Shown: piece by piece, positions 33,512-42,295 of the stretch | Numbering within the stretch: the stretch's first letter is position 1 | How the letters are laid out: every line of letters starts with the position of its first letter | Source of the DNA: Erysipelothrix urinaevulpis | GTDB lineage: Bacteria; Bacillota_I; Bacilli_A; Erysipelotrichales; Erysipelotrichaceae | Direction of reading: 5' to 3' | NCBI RefSeq assembly: GCF_009828835.1 | Contig: NZ_WTTB01000002.1 | Location: 1-64,000, forward strand | Length of the DNA stretch: 64,000 nt | Program-made: the position numbers and the translations under genes | The notes under the pieces: generated by a model | Database searches by the model: none | Told to the model about the DNA's origin: nothing | Seen by the model: the letters and a program-made list of their open reading frames with translations, nothing else

Positions 33512-35035
33512 ATGAGAAAGAATACGATACTGTTAACGATTTTTATGATGGTTTCAAAAGTCTTAGGGATTCTAAGAGAATCAGTTTTATCATATTTTTA
33601 TGGGGCGGGAATTTATACTGATGCATACAATACAGCCAACTTAATTCCAACAGTAGCCTTTGGAATTGTTGCGACGGGACTAGTTTCTACCTTTATCCCA
33701 ATCTATAGTCGCATCTATTTAGATGATGGTGAAAAAAGAGCAGATGAATATCTGAATAATATCATGAATATTATTTTTGTCTTAACCATAATTCTAACAG
33801 GTCTTGGTTTAATGTTTACTGAGGAGTTAGTGTGGATTTTTGCGAAGGGGTTTACAGGTAAGTCTTTAGAAGTTACGGTCATGTTTACTAGAGTTTCGCT
33901 CTTTGCTATCTTATTTACAGGGATATTTAATATTATGAATGGCTATCACCAGTATCATAATCGATTCTTAGTTTCGCCAATTTCAGGGTTCATTATGAAC
34001 TTTGTAATTATTACTTCAATTATTATTAGTGGTAAAACATCACCATTGGCGCTTGCATACGGAATTACAATTGCGGCAGCGGCTCAAGCGTTGTTCTCAT
34101 ACCTTGTTGCTCGTAACAAAGCAGGCTATAAGTTTAAACTACAGTTTGATTTAAAGGATCCTTATCTAAAGCCGATGTTAGTCATGGCTGTACCGATAAT
34201 CTTAGGTTCTTCCATTAATCATATCAATACGATCATTGATCGACGCATTGCATCAGATCTTATGACAGGTGCCATATCGATCTTAAACTATGGTTCAAAA
34301 ATTAGTGATTCAATCTATGGTTTGTTTGTAACCACGATTACGACGGTCATGTATCCAACATTAACAAAACAAGCAGCATCGAATGATTTAGACTCCATGA
34401 AGAAAACAGTGATTAAAATTATGACCATGGTGTTTATTATCATTATTCCACTGGTCATTGGATTGATGACGTTAGCAGATCCGGTAACCAATCTATTTTA
34501 TGGTCGAGGGGAATTTAAGAAAAACCCTGCTGCTTTAGTTTTAACGTCTCAAACCTTATTCTTCTATGCCATTGGAACCGTTGGTTATAGTTTACGAGAT
34601 GTTTTAACTCGAACCTTCTATGCAATGCATGATTCATTTACCCCTGTTATCAGTGGTATTATTGCTGTTGCAGTTAATCTAGGGCTTAACTTATATTTCG
34701 CCCCACGTTATGGTGTTCCAGGTCTTGCTCTAGCGACAAGTCTTTCAGCCTTAGTATCTGTGGCCTTGCTTTATGTGAGTCTACATCGTAAATTACCAGG
34801 TATTGGTCTTAAACAATTTACAATTTCTGCGATGAAGACCTTATTTTCAGGACTCCTCATGGCGTTGCTTGTTTATCTTGTTTACTACAAAGCAGGATCA
34901 ATTATCTCAAGTTCAACCATTCGTCTCTTTGTTTCAGTAGCTGTTGGTGCTGTAACATACATTGGTACGATGTACTTTATGAAAATACCGGAATTTGATG
35001 AAACACTGGATATTATCTTAAGTAAAATCAAATAA
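33512..35035 (+). CDS. murJ: MurJ/MVF family lipid-linked oligosaccharide flippase (copy 1)
   Basis: 507 residues and about 14 membrane helices of the MATE-like MOP superfamily, MVF/MurJ branch. The N terminus MRKNTILLTIFMMVSKVLGILRE contains the SK-x-x-G-x-x-RE motif of MurJ, and FIPIYSRI, MAVPIILGSSINHINTIIDR, FYGRGEF and LRDVLTRTFYAMHD follow family signatures. MurJ flips lipid II for peptidoglycan synthesis. This copy stands directly upstream of a capsule locus that lacks Wzx, so it could instead flip that polymer's lipid-linked unit. A close paralogue is at 46171-47700. AAGGAGG precedes the ATG, and it has its own terminator. Confidence 0.9.
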   Translation: MRKNTILLTIFMMVSKVLGILRESVLSYFYGAGIYTDAYNTANLIPTVAFGIVATGLVSTFIPIYSRIYLDDGEKRADEYLNNIMNIIFVLTIILTGLGLMFTEELVWIFAKGFTGKSLEVTVMFTRVSLFAILFTGIFNIMNGYHQYHNRFLVSPISGFIMNFVIITSIIISGKTSPLALAYGITIAAAAQALFSYLVARNKAGYKFKLQFDLKDPYLKPMLVMAVPIILGSSINHINTIIDRRIASDLMTGAISILNYGSKISDSIYGLFVTTITTVMYPTLTKQAASNDLDSMKKTVIKIMTMVFIIIIPLVIGLMTLADPVTNLFYGRGEFKKNPAALVLTSQTLFFYAIGTVGYSLRDVLTRTFYAMHDSFTPVISGIIAVAVNLGLNLYFAPRYGVPGLALATSLSALVSVALLYVSLHRKLPGIGLKQFTISAMKTLFSGLLMALLVYLVYYKAGSIISSSTIRLFVSVAVGAVTYIGTMYFMKIPEFDETLDIILSKIK

Positions 35036-35040
35036 TTTTC

Positions 35041-35080
35041 AAAAAGCATTCGATAATAAATTGAATGCTTTTTATTTTTT
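35041..35080 (+). terminator. Terminator after the first MurJ gene
   Basis: An 11-bp perfect stem (35041-35051 with 35063-35073) is followed by a T-rich run. Confidence 0.9.
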
Positions 35081-35176
35081 TTTACATATTTTAAACAAAT
35101 TGAATTTATTATCTATATCGTTCGTATTGAAAGGCTTGATATTTGTCACTAATTGTCTATTAAATAAAAATATTTA

Positions 35177-35185
35177 TGCTATAAT
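35177..35185 (+). promoter_or_regulatory. Extended -10 promoter of polymer block 1
   Basis: TGCTATAAT lies 32 bases before the wzd ATG. It is the likely start of a long transcript running to the terminator at 46000. Confidence 0.6.
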
Positions 35186-35217
35186 TTTATGAGTGACAGA
35201 AGGGATGTTTAATTTTT

Positions 35218-35931
35218 ATGACTAATATTAATGAAATGAAAAGCGTAGAAGAAGAGATAAACCTAGTTGAAATTTTCAATGTTTTAAAGCAAAAAGTACT
35301 TGTTATTCTTGGAGTAACTGCGGTATTTGTTGTGTTTGGTTTTTTGTACACAAAACTGATGGTGAAACCACTTTATACGAGTGAGGCAACTGTAATTGTT
35401 AATAATAAACGTGAAGAAGGAGCATACGTATCAGCTGATGAAATGAACTCAGCTCGTAATTTAGCCAATGTTTATTCAATTATTATTAAATCTGATAACG
35501 TTACAGGCCAAGTAATTGAAAATTTATCATTGAATATGAAATCTGAAGAACTTAGTAAAAAAATAACTGTTTCTCCTGTAGATAACAGTCAAGTTATTAA
35601 ACTTGTTACAAAAGATACTTCTGCTGAACGAGCCTATAAAATAACTGGAGAGTTAGTTAAAGTATCCCCAAAAATAATTGAAGAGAAAGTTGAAGCAGGA
35701 TCAGTAAAAGTAATTTCTGATGCTAAAATGAATTCAAACAAAGTTTCTCCAAGTTTGAGTAAAAATTTGATGCTTTCCGCAATCTTAGGGCTTGTATTAT
35801 CAAGTGGATATTTTATTGTTTCTTATTTGTTGGATAATACTTTTAAGTCAGAAACAGAAATCGAGAAAATATTAGGACTTCCAACGATTGGAATTGTTCC
35901 TAATGTGGATTCAGTAAGAGGGGTACGTTAA
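35218..35931 (+). CDS. wzd: Capsule chain-length determinant / kinase adaptor (Wzd)
   Basis: 237-residue membrane protein of the polysaccharide co-polymerase (Wzz) family. Helix 1 is at about residues 28-50, an extracellular region with EATVIVNNKREEG follows, and helix 2 is at about residues 183-205, preceded by a Pro-rich turn (KVSPSLSKN). In Gram-positive capsule systems this protein controls chain length and activates the tyrosine kinase encoded next. It starts 35218 after AGAAGGGA and ends 1 bp before the kinase gene. Confidence 0.92.
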   Translation: MTNINEMKSVEEEINLVEIFNVLKQKVLVILGVTAVFVVFGFLYTKLMVKPLYTSEATVIVNNKREEGAYVSADEMNSARNLANVYSIIIKSDNVTGQVIENLSLNMKSEELSKKITVSPVDNSQVIKLVTKDTSAERAYKITGELVKVSPKIIEEKVEAGSVKVISDAKMNSNKVSPSLSKNLMLSAILGLVLSSGYFIVSYLLDNTFKSETEIEKILGLPTIGIVPNVDSVRGVR

Positions 35932-35932
35932 G

Positions 35933-36658
35933 ATGATTAAACGATTTAGAAAACCGAAAGAAAGCAATCGAAAAACAACTCAAGTTATTAATGAACGCTC
36001 TCCGTTTCCATTTGTAGAAGCGTTTAACTCATTAAGAACAAGTTTGAAATATGTATCGGGATCAACTGATTCCAAAGTATTTTTGATTACCTCTGCAATC
36101 CCATCTGAAGGCAAGTCTACAACTGCGATTAACCTTGCCATTACCTTAGCGAAAGATGATAATAAAGTCTTGTTGATTGATGCAGACTTAAGAAAACCTT
36201 CATTACAGCGGTATTTAAAGGTTCGACCTGGAACAATGCCTGGTTTAAGTGAAGTGGTCACAAAACAAGCAACGATCGCGGATGCAATTGGTAATTATGA
36301 GATTTTAAATATTGACTTAATGATGTCTGGGAAACGACCACCTAATCCGGCAGAACTCTTAGCATCGCCAAACATGCCAGATATGATTAACAATTTAAGA
36401 AGTGATTATGATTATATTATTATTGATACACCACCTGCAGGGGTGGTAACAGATGCATCAATTATGAGTGAATTTGTTGATGGCGTTATCTTAGTTGTCC
36501 GTCAAGCCTATTCAACTCAACAACAAGTACTTCATGCAAAGCATAATTTAGAACAAGTTAAAGCAAATATCCTTGGTGTTGTCTTGAATAATTATGATCT
36601 TTCGAAAAACGCAAAGGCAGGAAGTGCCACGCAGCACTACTACTATTATGGAGACTAA
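35933..36658 (+). CDS. wze: Capsule tyrosine kinase (Wze/CpsD)
   Basis: 241-residue BY-kinase. Walker A SEGKSTTAINLA (about residues 60-71), Walker A' VLLIDADLRKP (about 80-90) and Walker B DYIIIDTPP (about 160-168) are present. The C-terminal cluster QHYYYYGD supplies the autophosphorylated tyrosines. With Wzd and the next phosphatase it forms the usual phosphorylation cycle that tunes polymer length. The last 11 bases overlap the phosphatase gene. Confidence 0.96.
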   Translation: MIKRFRKPKESNRKTTQVINERSPFPFVEAFNSLRTSLKYVSGSTDSKVFLITSAIPSEGKSTTAINLAITLAKDDNKVLLIDADLRKPSLQRYLKVRPGTMPGLSEVVTKQATIADAIGNYEILNIDLMMSGKRPPNPAELLASPNMPDMINNLRSDYDYIIIDTPPAGVVTDASIMSEFVDGVILVVRQAYSTQQQVLHAKHNLEQVKANILGVVLNNYDLSKNAKAGSATQHYYYYGD

Positions 36659-37388
36659 TTTAGTAGATATACATTCACACATACTCTTTGGGATCGATGA
36701 TGGGGCAAAGGACCTTAGCGAATCCTTAGAAATGGCGCGAGTGTATTTACAGCAAGGAGTAGGAACCGTTGTGGCTACTCCTCATTTTGACATAGTCAAG
36801 GATAATCTAGAAAATTTTCTTGGTGTTAGGGATAAGCATATTGAACTATTAAGAAACTCGTTAAGTAATGTTGATGTTAATTTGCAAGTTCTGCAATCTG
36901 CTGAGTTGTATTTCCGACATGAACTTTTAGAAATCGATCTAAGCCCATTTATTATTGAAGGGACTGACTATCTTCTAATCGAGTTACCTACACGAACTGT
37001 TCCTAATGGTATCTTGCCATTCTTTGAGGAATTAATTTATCAAGGGTACAATCCAATCTTAGCTCACATGGAACGGTATGCTATCTTAAGAGATGACACA
37101 CAGTTGCTTCATGATTTAGCTGAAATTGGTGTTTTATTCCAAGTGAATAATGAAACGATCATCAATGGATTAGACTCGTTTATGAAAGCATGTTTTAAAA
37201 AGGGATATATCAGCTTTGTGGGTAGTGATGCACATGGGCTTGGTAAGCGTAAAATTAACTATCAAGATCTTGAAACTGATTTTAATATCACAAAGTATAA
37301 TCAACACGCTCAGACACTAATTCATAATCAATGGGTTGAGCCAGGAACTAGAAAAAGAATTAATAAGATTTTAGGAAAATATATTTAA
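36648..37388 (+). CDS. cpsB: PHP-type protein tyrosine phosphatase (CpsB/Wzh)
   Basis: 246-residue Mn-dependent phosphatase of the PHP fold that dephosphorylates the capsule kinase. VDIHSHILFGIDDG (about residues 5-18) has the HxH metal pair. ATPHFD (about 42-47), AHMERY (about 138-143) and SDAHGLGKR near the C terminus give the other ligands. I chose the ATG at 36648, inside the end of wze, since it yields the standard METNLVDIHSH start. An ORF start at 36594 would read the kinase end in another frame. Confidence 0.94.
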   Translation: METNLVDIHSHILFGIDDGAKDLSESLEMARVYLQQGVGTVVATPHFDIVKDNLENFLGVRDKHIELLRNSLSNVDVNLQVLQSAELYFRHELLEIDLSPFIIEGTDYLLIELPTRTVPNGILPFFEELIYQGYNPILAHMERYAILRDDTQLLHDLAEIGVLFQVNNETIINGLDSFMKACFKKGYISFVGSDAHGLGKRKINYQDLETDFNITKYNQHAQTLIHNQWVEPGTRKRINKILGKYI

Positions 37389-37437
37389 ATTAATAAAAAA
37401 GTTTTTTATAAGTAATAGGGGAAGAAATGGGGATTTT

Positions 37438-39309
37438 ATGAGAAGTTTTATATTATTAATCGTGGATGTTTTAATTGTTATTGTGTCGTATTTTTTCGCG
37501 ACCGCCATCCGATTTGATTTGCAGGAAAGTTTTATCGAGTATTTCCAAACAATCAAGTCTTTTTTACCATATATTGCACTAATCCACGGCATATTATACA
37601 AAGTTTTTAAGACAGATAAAACAGTTTGGTCAAGAATTAGTGTTGATGAAGCGTTGAGTGTCATTGTAGCAAACTTTATTTCAATGATCATCATCATTGT
37701 TTTTAGATTGGCAAGACTTTTTCCAGGTATTTCAATAGGAATAATTTTAATTTCATTTGGTATTATGACACTCCTTCAAGAAATTATGCGGTTTTCATAT
37801 CGAGTTTATCGAAGGAAGTCTCTGCGTAACAAACGAATACTAAATAAAAATGAACGAATAATTATTTATGGGGCAGGAAGTGCAGGTCATTTAATAGCTC
37901 GAGAATTTATTGAAAATCCTAATTTAACTGAATATATTGTTGGATTTATTGATGATAATCCAGAAATGAAAGGTAAAACAATCCTTGGTCTCACTGTTTT
38001 TGGTAATCGCAAAATTTTACCTAAAGTTATTCAGGAACAATCTGCTACTGAAGTTATTGTGGCTATGCCAAGCGCCGATTATAAGAAACGAAAACAGATT
38101 ATGCAACACACATTAAATCTTGGTATAAAAGTTCGAACTGTTGGTTCCGTTCAAAACTTAATGAAAGATAACGGTGTTGAAAACTCACTGCGTAGTTTAG
38201 AAATATCTGATTTACTGGAGCGTCCTGAAATCCAAGTCGATTGTTCAGAAATCAATACAATTATTACGGATAAAACAATTTTAGTGACAGGTGCTGGAGG
38301 ATCAATCGGAAGTGAATTAGTTCGTCAAATTGCAAGTTATGGACCCAAGGCTCTTGTATTAGTTGATATCTCTGAAACAGCACTTTATGATATTCAACAG
38401 GAACTTGAAATGAAATTTAGAAGTGGTGATCTTGACCGTTTTGACTGTGTTGCTCGAATTGCGTCGATACGAGAAGAAGATACCTTAGAACGTATTTTTT
38501 CAAAATATAGTTTTGATATGGTCTTTCATGCAGCAGCTCATAAACATGTTCCGTTAATGGAATATGCTCCCAAAGAAGCAATCAAAAATAATATCTTAGG
38601 TACTCGTAATCTTTTAAAATTATCGGATAAATATAATGTAAAACAATTTGTGAATGTTTCAACAGACAAAGCGGTTAACCCAACGAATGTCATGGGTGCT
38701 ACGAAACGATTCAATGAAATGATGCTTCAATCAATTAATCAAACATCACAAACAAATTTTGTTGCTGTGAGGTTTGGAAATGTTTTGGGATCTAATGGAT
38801 CTGTGGTTCCTTTATTTCAAAAACAAATTAAACAAGGTGGTCCAGTAACGGTGACACATCCTGATATTATTCGCTACTTTATGACAATTCCCGAAGCAGT
38901 CAGCTTAATTCTACAAGCTGCAACTTACGCGGATGGTGGAGAGATATTTGTTCTTGATATGGGGGAACCAGTCAAAATATTACAATTAGCAGAAAACGTC
39001 ATAAAACTATCGGGTTATGAACCCTACGTTGATATCGAAATAGAATTTACTGGTTTAAGACCGGGTGAAAAACTATTTGAGGAATTATTAATGGCAGAAG
39101 AAGGATTACAAAAAACAGAAAATGATTTAATTTATATTGCGAATCCAATATATTTTAGCGAAGAAGAAATTAAAAAAAGCATAAAAACACTAGAGAAATC
39201 ACTAACTGTTGGCCCAGATGCAGCGATTCAAGCACTTAAAAATGTTGTCCCAACATTTGTGGATGCCAATGTGGTTAATCAACCTAAGACTGAAAAGGAG
39301 GAACAATAA
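37438..39309 (+). CDS. Membrane-bound UDP-GlcNAc 4,6-dehydratase (PglF/CapD type)
   Basis: 623 residues. Four N-terminal membrane helices (about residues 1-110) are followed by a CoA-binding-like Rossmann domain (about 138-255, IIYGAGSAGHLIARE) and an SDR catalytic domain (about 278-580). The latter has TGAGGSIGSELVRQ, AAAHKHVPLME, STDKAVNPTNVMGATKR and FGNVLGSNGSVVPLF. The Met-x-x-x-Lys (MGATK) in place of Tyr-x-x-x-Lys is the PglF/FlaA1 signature. The product would be UDP-2-acetamido-2,6-dideoxy-4-hexulose, which is then aminated or reduced; neither follow-on enzyme is in this block. Confidence 0.93.
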   Translation: MRSFILLIVDVLIVIVSYFFATAIRFDLQESFIEYFQTIKSFLPYIALIHGILYKVFKTDKTVWSRISVDEALSVIVANFISMIIIIVFRLARLFPGISIGIILISFGIMTLLQEIMRFSYRVYRRKSLRNKRILNKNERIIIYGAGSAGHLIAREFIENPNLTEYIVGFIDDNPEMKGKTILGLTVFGNRKILPKVIQEQSATEVIVAMPSADYKKRKQIMQHTLNLGIKVRTVGSVQNLMKDNGVENSLRSLEISDLLERPEIQVDCSEINTIITDKTILVTGAGGSIGSELVRQIASYGPKALVLVDISETALYDIQQELEMKFRSGDLDRFDCVARIASIREEDTLERIFSKYSFDMVFHAAAHKHVPLMEYAPKEAIKNNILGTRNLLKLSDKYNVKQFVNVSTDKAVNPTNVMGATKRFNEMMLQSINQTSQTNFVAVRFGNVLGSNGSVVPLFQKQIKQGGPVTVTHPDIIRYFMTIPEAVSLILQAATYADGGEIFVLDMGEPVKILQLAENVIKLSGYEPYVDIEIEFTGLRPGEKLFEELLMAEEGLQKTENDLIYIANPIYFSEEEIKKSIKTLEKSLTVGPDAAIQALKNVVPTFVDANVVNQPKTEKEEQ

Positions 39310-39311
39310 TT

Positions 39312-39905
39312 ATGTATTTAAAGATAGTGAAACCTTTCATTGATACTATTTTGTCCTTAATAGGTCTCATTGTATTATCACCAGTTTTTTTAGTATTAAT
39401 TATCCTAATTAAGTTTGATTCGAGAGGTCCTGTCTTTTTCAAACAGAAAAGAATTGGAATTAATAAAACACATTTTAATATTCTAAAATTCAGAACAATG
39501 AGAATTGACACACCACAAAATATGCCGACGCATATGCTAGAAGACCCTGATTATTGGATTACGAAGGTCGGAAAATTTTTAAGAAAAACTAGTCTTGATG
39601 AACTACCTCAAATAATCAATATATTAAAAGGGGAAATGAGCATCATTGGTCCTCGACCAGCATTATGGAATCAATACGATTTAATTGATGCAAGAGACCT
39701 GTATAAAGCTAATGATATAAAGCCTGGTTTAACGGGTCTAGCGCAAATTAAAGGGCGAGATGAACTACCTATTGATGTGAAAGCAGCTTATGATGGTGAA
39801 TATGTTGAAAATCTAGGATTTATTCTCGATGTGAAATGTTTTTTTGGAACAATTACCTCAGTTTTAAAATCAGATGGTGTAGTAGAGGGGAAAAAGGTTG
39901 AGTAA
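39312..39905 (+). CDS. Initiating sugar-phosphate transferase (PglC-like)
   Basis: 197-residue monotopic phosphoglycosyl transferase. It has an N-terminal re-entrant helix (about residues 5-28), then FKQKRIG, FNILKFRTM, LRKTSLDELPQIINIL (catalytic Asp-Glu), GEMSIIGPRPALWNQYDLI and KPGLTGLAQIKGRDELP. It moves a sugar-1-phosphate from UDP-sugar to undecaprenyl phosphate, starting repeat-unit synthesis. The short form without extra N-terminal helices and the PALWNQYDL segment are typical of enzymes using diNAcBac- or FucNAc4N-like sugars, which fits the dehydratase just upstream. AAGGAGG precedes the ATG. Confidence 0.94.
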   Translation: MYLKIVKPFIDTILSLIGLIVLSPVFLVLIILIKFDSRGPVFFKQKRIGINKTHFNILKFRTMRIDTPQNMPTHMLEDPDYWITKVGKFLRKTSLDELPQIINILKGEMSIIGPRPALWNQYDLIDARDLYKANDIKPGLTGLAQIKGRDELPIDVKAAYDGEYVENLGFILDVKCFFGTITSVLKSDGVVEGKKVE

Positions 39906-39906
39906 T

Positions 39907-41016
39907 ATGAAAAAAATCTTGATAATTACAAATGATGCTCGCTCAACTTATAACTTCAGAAAAGAAATTGTACACAGTTTACTTGAAGCAGGGTTTGCTT
40001 TAACAATGACGTGTCCACTTGATGACAATGTGGATTATTTTAAAAATATTGGTGTAGAATTTTTTCACAGTAATTTGGAGAGACATGGTATGAATCCATT
40101 GAATGAACTAAAACTATTGTCAGAATATAAGAAGATAATTGAACAAACAACTCCTGATTTGATATTGACGTTTACAGTAAAACCCAATACATATGGTGCT
40201 ATTGCAGCATCAAAATTTGATATTCCAGTCATTGCTAATATCACAGGACTTGGGAATGGATTTCAAAAAGAGGATTTAAAAAGTAAGTTAATTACTAGTC
40301 TATATAAATATTCATTTCGAAATGTAAATCTTGTATTCTTTCAAAATACATCGAATTTTAATTATCTTAATTCTAGAATTAAGATTGAAGAGAAAAGTAT
40401 TGTTCTACCAGGTTCTGGCGTTAATCTGAATAGTTTTAAACCCTTAAATTATCCCGATAATTCACCCAAAAAGATTTTATATTTTGGTAGATTGATGGAA
40501 AGCAAAGGAATCTATGAATATTTGGACGCAATTGAAATTGTTAATCAAGAGTCGTCAGAACTTGAATATCATTTCGTAGGGTATTTTGACGATGAGAATG
40601 TTGAACATAAGTTTAAGAAGATGTTACAGCAACATAAGAATATTATTTATCATGGATATTCAAAAGAAATTGAAACATTCATTGAAAAAAGTGATGCAGT
40701 AATTCTACCGTCTCATCATGAAGGTATGTCTAACTCACTTTTAGAAGCTGCGGCTTCTGCACGACCTTTACTTGCAAGTAATATCCCAGGATGCAAAGAA
40801 ATAGTTGAACATGAAAAGAATGGATTTTTATTTGAAGCAAAGAACTCTACTGACATTGCGCAACAAATAACAAGCTTTTCGAAACTAGATTTCTTAACTC
40901 GAAAGAAAATGGGAGAGTACGGAAGAACTAAGGTCGAAAGTGAATTTGATCGAAAAATTGTAGTTAATCAATATATGGAAGAAATAAATAAAATAATTGG
41001 AGGGAATTATGAATAA
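39907..41016 (+). CDS. Family 4 glycosyltransferase
   Basis: 369-residue cytosolic GT-B glycosyltransferase of the GT4 family. The N-terminal domain has NFRKEIVHSLLEAG and LTFTVKPNTYGAIAA, and the C-terminal domain has ILYFGRLMESKGIYEYL and the nucleotide-binding LPSHHEGMSNSLLEAAAS (about residues 260-277). Position after the initiating transferase suggests it adds the second sugar. I chose ATG 39907; an in-frame TTG at 39898 would add three residues. It overlaps the next gene by 8 bp. Confidence 0.9.
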   Translation: MKKILIITNDARSTYNFRKEIVHSLLEAGFALTMTCPLDDNVDYFKNIGVEFFHSNLERHGMNPLNELKLLSEYKKIIEQTTPDLILTFTVKPNTYGAIAASKFDIPVIANITGLGNGFQKEDLKSKLITSLYKYSFRNVNLVFFQNTSNFNYLNSRIKIEEKSIVLPGSGVNLNSFKPLNYPDNSPKKILYFGRLMESKGIYEYLDAIEIVNQESSELEYHFVGYFDDENVEHKFKKMLQQHKNIIYHGYSKEIETFIEKSDAVILPSHHEGMSNSLLEAAASARPLLASNIPGCKEIVEHEKNGFLFEAKNSTDIAQQITSFSKLDFLTRKKMGEYGRTKVESEFDRKIVVNQYMEEINKIIGGNYE

Positions 41017-42286
41017 TTTAAAAATTAGTTTAGTTGGTTTAGGATATGTCGGGATGCCTATCGCCGTTGCCTTTGCAAAGAAAACAGATGTAATAGGGTT
41101 TGACATCAACTCTGAAAAAGTTAATCAATACATAAATGGATACGATCCAACAAAAGAAGTCGGTAATGATGTTATTAAGAATACCACAGTAAAATTCACA
41201 TCAGATAAAAACGAGTTGAAAAATGCTAATTTTCATATTGTAGCTGTTCCTACACCATTGGACGCAAATAAATCTCCCAATCTTAAACCGTTAATTGGTG
41301 CAAGTAATACTGTAGGGAGTGTACTAAAAAAAGGTGATTATGTCGTTTATGAATCGACAGTTTATCCTGGTGTAACAGAAGACATTTGTGTTCCGATTTT
41401 AGAAGAACAGTCAGGTCTAAAATATGGTAAAGATTTTAAAGTTGGATACTCTCCAGAGAGAATAAATCCAGGCGACAAAGTCCATACTTTAGAAAATATT
41501 GTTAAAGTGGTTTCGGGATGTGATCAGGAATCATTAGATTATATTGCAAAGGTTTACGAACTCGTTGTTGAGGCTGGTGTCCATAAAGCCTCGAGTATAA
41601 AGGTTGCTGAAGCAGCTAAAGTCATTGAGAACTCTCAAAGGGATATTAACATTGCATTTATGAATGAATTAAGTAAAATATTTGATTTACTTGATATTGA
41701 TACTAATGAAGTTTTGAATGCTGCACAAACTAAATGGAACTTCTTACCTTTCTCACCTGGTTTAGTAGGTGGCCATTGTATCGGTATAGACCCTTATTAT
41801 TTAACTCATAAAGCACAAGAAGTTGGCTATCATCCGGAAATTATTTTATCTGGTCGAAAAATAAATGATAGTATGGGACGATATGTTGTTGAAACAGCTG
41901 TTAAAAAAATGGTTAAATCGCATATCGATATGAAAAATCCAAGAGTCGCTGTCCTAGGTTTAACATTTAAGGAAGATACTCCAGATATAAGAAATACTCG
42001 GGTTATAGATATCGTGAATGAATTCAAAGAATATGATATTGATGTTTTTGTATGTGACCCTCAAGCAGACCCGCTTGAAGTTAAAGAGGAGTATGGTTTC
42101 GAATTAACCGCTGTGGAAGATTTAAGTGATATTGATGTCGTTATCGCTGCTGTTTCACATCAAGAATATAAATCATTAAGTACTCAAAATTTATTGAAAT
42201 TATACCGAAATAATACAAAAATATTGTTGGATGTAAAAGGTATGTATAGTGATATGAGAGCAGAGTTTGATTATTGGAGTTTATAG
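41009..42286 (+). CDS. UDP-N-acetylhexosamine 6-dehydrogenase (TviB/WbpO-like)
   Basis: 425-residue NAD-dependent nucleotide-sugar dehydrogenase that oxidises C6 to an acid in two steps. SLVGLGYVGMPIAVAF (residues 6-21) binds NAD. VAVPTPLD, ESTVYPGVTED, YSPERINPGD, AEAAKVIENSQRDINIAFMNE and GGHCIGIDPYYL (catalytic Cys) are the family signatures. The combination with the 4-epimerase directly downstream mirrors tviB-tviC and wbpO-wbpP, so UDP-GalNAcA is the likely product. I chose ATG 41009 with GGAGGG upstream rather than the earlier in-frame start at 40997. Confidence 0.9.
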   Translation: MNNLKISLVGLGYVGMPIAVAFAKKTDVIGFDINSEKVNQYINGYDPTKEVGNDVIKNTTVKFTSDKNELKNANFHIVAVPTPLDANKSPNLKPLIGASNTVGSVLKKGDYVVYESTVYPGVTEDICVPILEEQSGLKYGKDFKVGYSPERINPGDKVHTLENIVKVVSGCDQESLDYIAKVYELVVEAGVHKASSIKVAEAAKVIENSQRDINIAFMNELSKIFDLLDIDTNEVLNAAQTKWNFLPFSPGLVGGHCIGIDPYYLTHKAQEVGYHPEIILSGRKINDSMGRYVVETAVKKMVKSHIDMKNPRVAVLGLTFKEDTPDIRNTRVIDIVNEFKEYDIDVFVCDPQADPLEVKEEYGFELTAVEDLSDIDVVIAAVSHQEYKSLSTQNLLKLYRNNTKILLDVKGMYSDMRAEFDYWSL

Positions 42287-42295
42287 GAGGACAAA

